Shown: piece by piece, positions 61,001 to 64,000 of the stretch
How positions within the stretch are numbered: position 1 is the stretch's first letter
Layout of the letters: every line of letters begins with the position of its first letter
NCBI GenBank assembly: GCA_039096225.1
Contig: JBBPEB010000019.1
Coordinates: forward strand, 320,501 to 384,500
Direction of reading: 5' to 3'
Origin: Blastocystis sp. Blastoise
Taxonomy: Eukaryota > Sar > Bigyra > Opalinata > Blastocystidae
Length of the DNA: 64,000 nt
Position numbers and translations under genes: made by a program
The notes under the pieces: generated by a model
Database searches by the model: none
What the model saw: the letters and a program-made list of their open reading frames with translations, nothing else
Told to the model about the DNA's origin: nothing

Positions 61001-61989
61001 AACCAACTATTTCATATTCACCTAGTTATATTAATGTTGATAAAGGAAGTAGTTTCATCCCTCTTCAGCCTGATCTATTTGGTGCTGAATTATATCCTAT
61101 TTATACAATTCCTTCTCTTCCTAATAATATAAAGATTAATAATGAGAATGGACTAATATATGGTACACCAGTAGAATTAGTGAATGACCGATATATAGTA
61201 ATTATATCCAATCCTGCAGGTCAATCAAATGCTACTTTATATATTAATATACATACATATTATTGTAAAGAAGATGGTTTATGGAAATCTACTGCAAAAG
61301 ATGAAACAGTATATTTATTTTGTGGAAATAATCAAAAAGGAGTTATGACTCGTAAATGTATTGAACATTCAAATCATGAAATGATATGGTCAGATATATA
61401 TACATATTACTGTCATTTCTATGAAGAAGAAGAAGAAACAAAACCTGATATTTCTCATAGTTTCCTTTATATAACTTTAATTTTAGAAAATATTAATAAG
61501 ACTTCTTTTGAAGATCCTTATACTTATGAGTCTTTTCGACTTCTTCTAGCTACTTATTTATATGATTATTATATATCTATAGATAATGTATATATATTGT
61601 CTATTCTCTCTATAAGGGATAAAGTAGTTTCAATACGTTTATTAATCAAAACAGAATATAAAGAAGCAGAGAATATATTTACTATATTAAAAGATTATAT
61701 AGAAACTACTTCTGATAGTTTATTAAATGCATTACATCATAGTACTATATCTTCACTTACTGCTATTACATATGCATATATATATTCAAATGATATTATT
61801 ATTATTGATGGTTCTCAACAAGATATTATTTTTACTATACTTTGTAGTATTACTCTTTTATGTATATTCATTATATTCATGGTTATTTGCATATGTGGAT
61901 ATCAAATATGGTGGAGTTGCCCTCCTTTCTGTTACCGCCATCATCCAATTCACAGAAAATTAAATGAACCACGAGTTGTACCCATGTAA
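55382..61989 (+). CDS. large type I surface/secreted-pathway protein with putative Ig-like (He_PIG) and discoidin-like regions
   Basis: About seven short 5' exons (from the ATG at 55382, or 55424) splice in frame into a long final exon ending at 61989. The N-terminus MKSQLSYSIFLICFIHIC is a good signal peptide. Ectodomain regions include two discoidin-like segments containing ENLMDNNRDTYWKT...WSLYGRT (about 58,340–58,550) and LSNLFNQ...SWKLEG (about 59,820–60,000). Two He_PIG-type putative Ig domains follow (LPYGLTILSNNTLFGVPTEA at 60,700; LPNNIKINNENGLIYGTPVE at 61,120), separated and followed by Cys-containing modules (YCDTEDEWKQ; YCKEDGLWKST) that recall sushi-like repeats. A single membrane span at about 61,830–61,910 is followed by a short basic tail (RHHPIHRKLNEPR). 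A role in adhesion or recognition is an inference from the architecture. One poly-Asn run lies at 58013–58094. The product is about 1,950 residues. Confidence 0.8.
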
Positions 61990-62798
61990 AAATACTTTTA
62001 TTTTTATATTTAATCATTTTTTTATATTTAATTATATTTATTTTTATTTAATTATATTTTTTATTATATTTATTTTTATATTTAATTATATTTGTTTTTA
62101 TATTTATTATATTCATATTCATATTCATATATTAATATTTGTCATATAACTACATTTTTAATATATAAATAATTTATATAACATTATTATTTTAAACTAT
62201 ATTTATATTACTTTTGTATTGTGAAGCAAAAATGTATCTATTATATATAATATTTCATTCATTCAAATATTATATATTATTATTTTCTGGTATTTTATTT
62301 TAATCCATGCATATATATATATCATCATATATATGTTTGATTAACTAATAATATCATTTTGTGTATATATATCTATTCTAGTTATAAAATATGATATTAT
62401 TTGTTTGTTTATTCTCTAAAAGTTTATTTATAAATTCTTTTTAATTTCTTTTATATTACAAAAAAAAAATTTCATTTAATTATAAACCAAACTAAAATAA
62501 TAAATTGAGTTATAACTCTTAAAAAAACATATAAATATAAATATATATCTTTAAAATAGATATGAAGTATACTAAATAATGTTAAACTATCTATAATGAT
62601 ATTGCATTATTATATGATAATAAAAAATGATAAAGTATAATATCAAATCCATTTAAAGATTATATAAAGAATATTAATATATATATATATAAACATAAAT
62701 AAAAAGTTTAAAAAATATTACATATAGAATAATAAAAATAAATATATAAATATATATGTATGTATAATATTATTTCTTGTTATTATAATTTAATTCTA
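61990..62798. other. convergent intergenic region
   Basis: Lies between the 3' ends of the surface-protein gene (plus) and the IBR/ZZ gene (minus). It is T-rich then A-rich, as expected of two converging 3' flanks. No gene or RNA recognised. Confidence 0.5.
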
Positions 62799-64000
62799 TT
62801 ATGCTTCATCAAGATCAGTAATAATTTCAAATATATGTTGTCCATTAAAATGTTGAATTCTCTTTGTGGCATCACAAGATTCACATATATAGAAATTCGA
62901 ACAAGTTAAACATTTGAAACGATAACCACGAATATATTGTTTATCTAAAGATTTACTCTTTTGACAAAAAGAGCATTTAAATTCATGATTATGTTCTTGG
63001 TTAGGATCAATATTTGGAATAGTATTCTCAACTTGTTTAGTTTTATTATTAATAGTTAAGGGTGACTTATAATATTCAGCAGATTTCCAAGTAAATTTAG
63101 TACCACAACCATTTATAATCATATTTGTAGATTTATCTTCAATTCCACACATAACAGCAAGTAAATTATTATTATTCACTTGTTTACGATGACATTTTGG
63201 ACAGCATTTCATATTTTGTTGGCAATATAATTCATATTCAACAACACGTTCTAATAATTGTTTTGATTCTGTAACCATATTTAAATATTCTGGGTTTTCA
63301 GTAAGTTGTTGTACTTTAGCTTTAGAAACCCCTCGACTTATAAGTCGATCTCTTCTACCTTGAATAGACCATAATAACCAATAAATACGATTCATTATAT
63401 TCAAATCACAACTAAAAGGAGTATGAGAAGGACTTGATTGACAATGAGAACAAAAGTTAATATGACATTTAGAACAAGTAATAGAAATAGCATGAATTAC
63501 ATCCTGTTCATTAATAGATATAAGATTATGGCATTGAGGATTTACACAAGTATATGCATATTGATAAGAAATAGTAGTAGTAGTTGTAGTAGTTATAGGA
63601 ACAGAAGGAGAAACAACTGATTCAGAAACACATCCATATAAATCATCTTCATCATTAGTATTAGTATTAGTATTATTAGTATTATTATTAGTATTATTAG
63701 TATTATCTATGATATTATTATTATTATTAGTATTATTAGTATTATTCATATTATTATTATTCATATTATTATTATTCATATTATTATTATTCATATTATT
63801 ATTATTCATATTATTATTATTCATATTATTATTATTCATATTATTATTATTCATATTATTATTATTATCAGTAGGAATAGATGGAGGTGGAGGTGTCATC
63901 ATTGAAGAAGATACTACTGTAGGAGGAATAGAAGGAGTAGATACTGTAGGAGGAATACTACATTGATATATAGTATTATAAACATTAACATATTCATCAA
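62799..64000 (-). CDS. RBR-type E3 ligase-like protein, IBR and ZZ zinc fingers (partial, 5' end outside window)
   Basis: The frame is open from the window edge to the TAA at 62799. After a Pro/Ser/Thr segment and Asn-Met repeats comes an IBR (in-between-RING) domain with C-x4-C, C-x2-C, C-x2-C and H/C ligands (YTCVNPQCHNLI; ITCSKCHINFCSHCQ). A second IBR/RING2-like Cys cluster follows (CCPKCHRKQ ... GCGTKFTW). The C-terminus is a ZZ-type zinc finger (CSFCQKS; FKCLTCSNFYICESCDATKR; HFNGQHIFEI). RBR ligases pass ubiquitin from an E2 through a RING2 cysteine; the RING1 domain would lie upstream, beyond the window. The IBR–helical linker–ZZ order is unusual but similar ZZ/RING proteins exist. 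The call as an active ligase is inferred. Confidence 0.75.
   Translation of the reverse strand, partial: DEYVNVYNTIYQCSIPPTVSTPSIPPTVVSSSMMTPPPPSIPTDNNNNMNNNNMNNNNMNNNNMNNNNMNNNNMNNNNMNNNNMNNTNNTNNNNNIIDNTNNTNNNTNNTNTNTNDEDDLYGCVSESVVSPSVPITTTTTTTISYQYAYTCVNPQCHNLISINEQDVIHAISITCSKCHINFCSHCQSSPSHTPFSCDLNIMNRIYWLLWSIQGRRDRLISRGVSKAKVQQLTENPEYLNMVTESKQLLERVVEYELYCQQNMKCCPKCHRKQVNNNNLLAVMCGIEDKSTNMIINGCGTKFTWKSAEYYKSPLTINNKTKQVENTIPNIDPNQEHNHEFKCSFCQKSKSLDKQYIRGYRFKCLTCSNFYICESCDATKRIQHFNGQHIFEIITDLDEA
63740..63865 (-). repeat. Asn-Met coding minisatellite
   Basis: On the minus strand about eight tandem copies of ATGAATAATAAT, coding MNNN, precede Thr/Asn repeats in the IBR/ZZ protein. The unit length is 12 bp, so copy-number change keeps frame. 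Confidence 0.85.

Overview
The window is a very AT-rich nuclear segment from a single-celled eukaryote. The evidence is many short GT–AG introns whose ends are (TA)n runs, long pure AAT microsatellites read as poly-asparagine, a eukaryotic tRNA-Lys(TTT) and eukaryote-only genes (TAF11, mRNA cap methyltransferase, KDM2-like JmjC/PHD protein, BTB protein, IBR/ZZ protein). The standard code is used; stop codons end the genes and TGA is not read through in intact genes. The lineage cannot be fixed from the sequence alone; composition and gene types would suit several AT-rich protists or anaerobic fungi.

Layout. 0–1.1 kb: BTB/T1-type gene (minus). 1.15–3.5 kb: a 141-bp hAT-like miniature element, one copy of a 210-bp repeat, a tRNA-like relic, otherwise nothing. 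3.6–9.2 kb: an unidentified intron-rich gene and, upstream of it, a decayed M1 aminopeptidase pseudogene. 9.3–13.2 kb: a 0.7-kb AAT tract, gene-free DNA and the inverted partner of the 210-bp repeat. 13.3–14.1 kb: TAF11 (minus), divergent from a 10-kb MATH–ankyrin–coiled-coil–polyN gene (14.9–25.2 kb). 26.5–31.3 kb: KDM2-like JmjC protein with a C-terminal PHD finger and apparently lost iron ligands. 32–33.9 kb: cap 2'-O-ribose methyltransferase (minus). 33.94–35.97 kb: a pogo/Tigger-like transposon with identical 154-bp inverted repeats and a frameshifted transposase. 36.3–47.2 kb: giant Asn-rich protein ending in a zinc-ribbon-like motif and J domain. 48.2–50.1 kb: MMAA/MeaB GTPase. 50.9–53.8 kb: an unidentified helical protein gene with a probable U12-type intron. 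54.3 kb: tRNA-Lys. 55.2 kb: second hAT-like miniature element. 55.4–62.0 kb: large type I surface protein. 62.8 kb to the edge: IBR/ZZ zinc-finger protein (minus, 5' end outside).

The genes are not an operon or pathway; they are neighbouring housekeeping genes (transcription initiation, chromatin, capping, cobalamin metabolism, ubiquitin) mixed with fast-evolving repeat-rich giants. The most unusual signals are the probable minor-spliceosome intron, the metal-ligand-free JmjC protein, the GC-rich hAT-like miniature elements with exact 8-bp target duplications, and a recurring CG-centred palindrome found almost only in exons.
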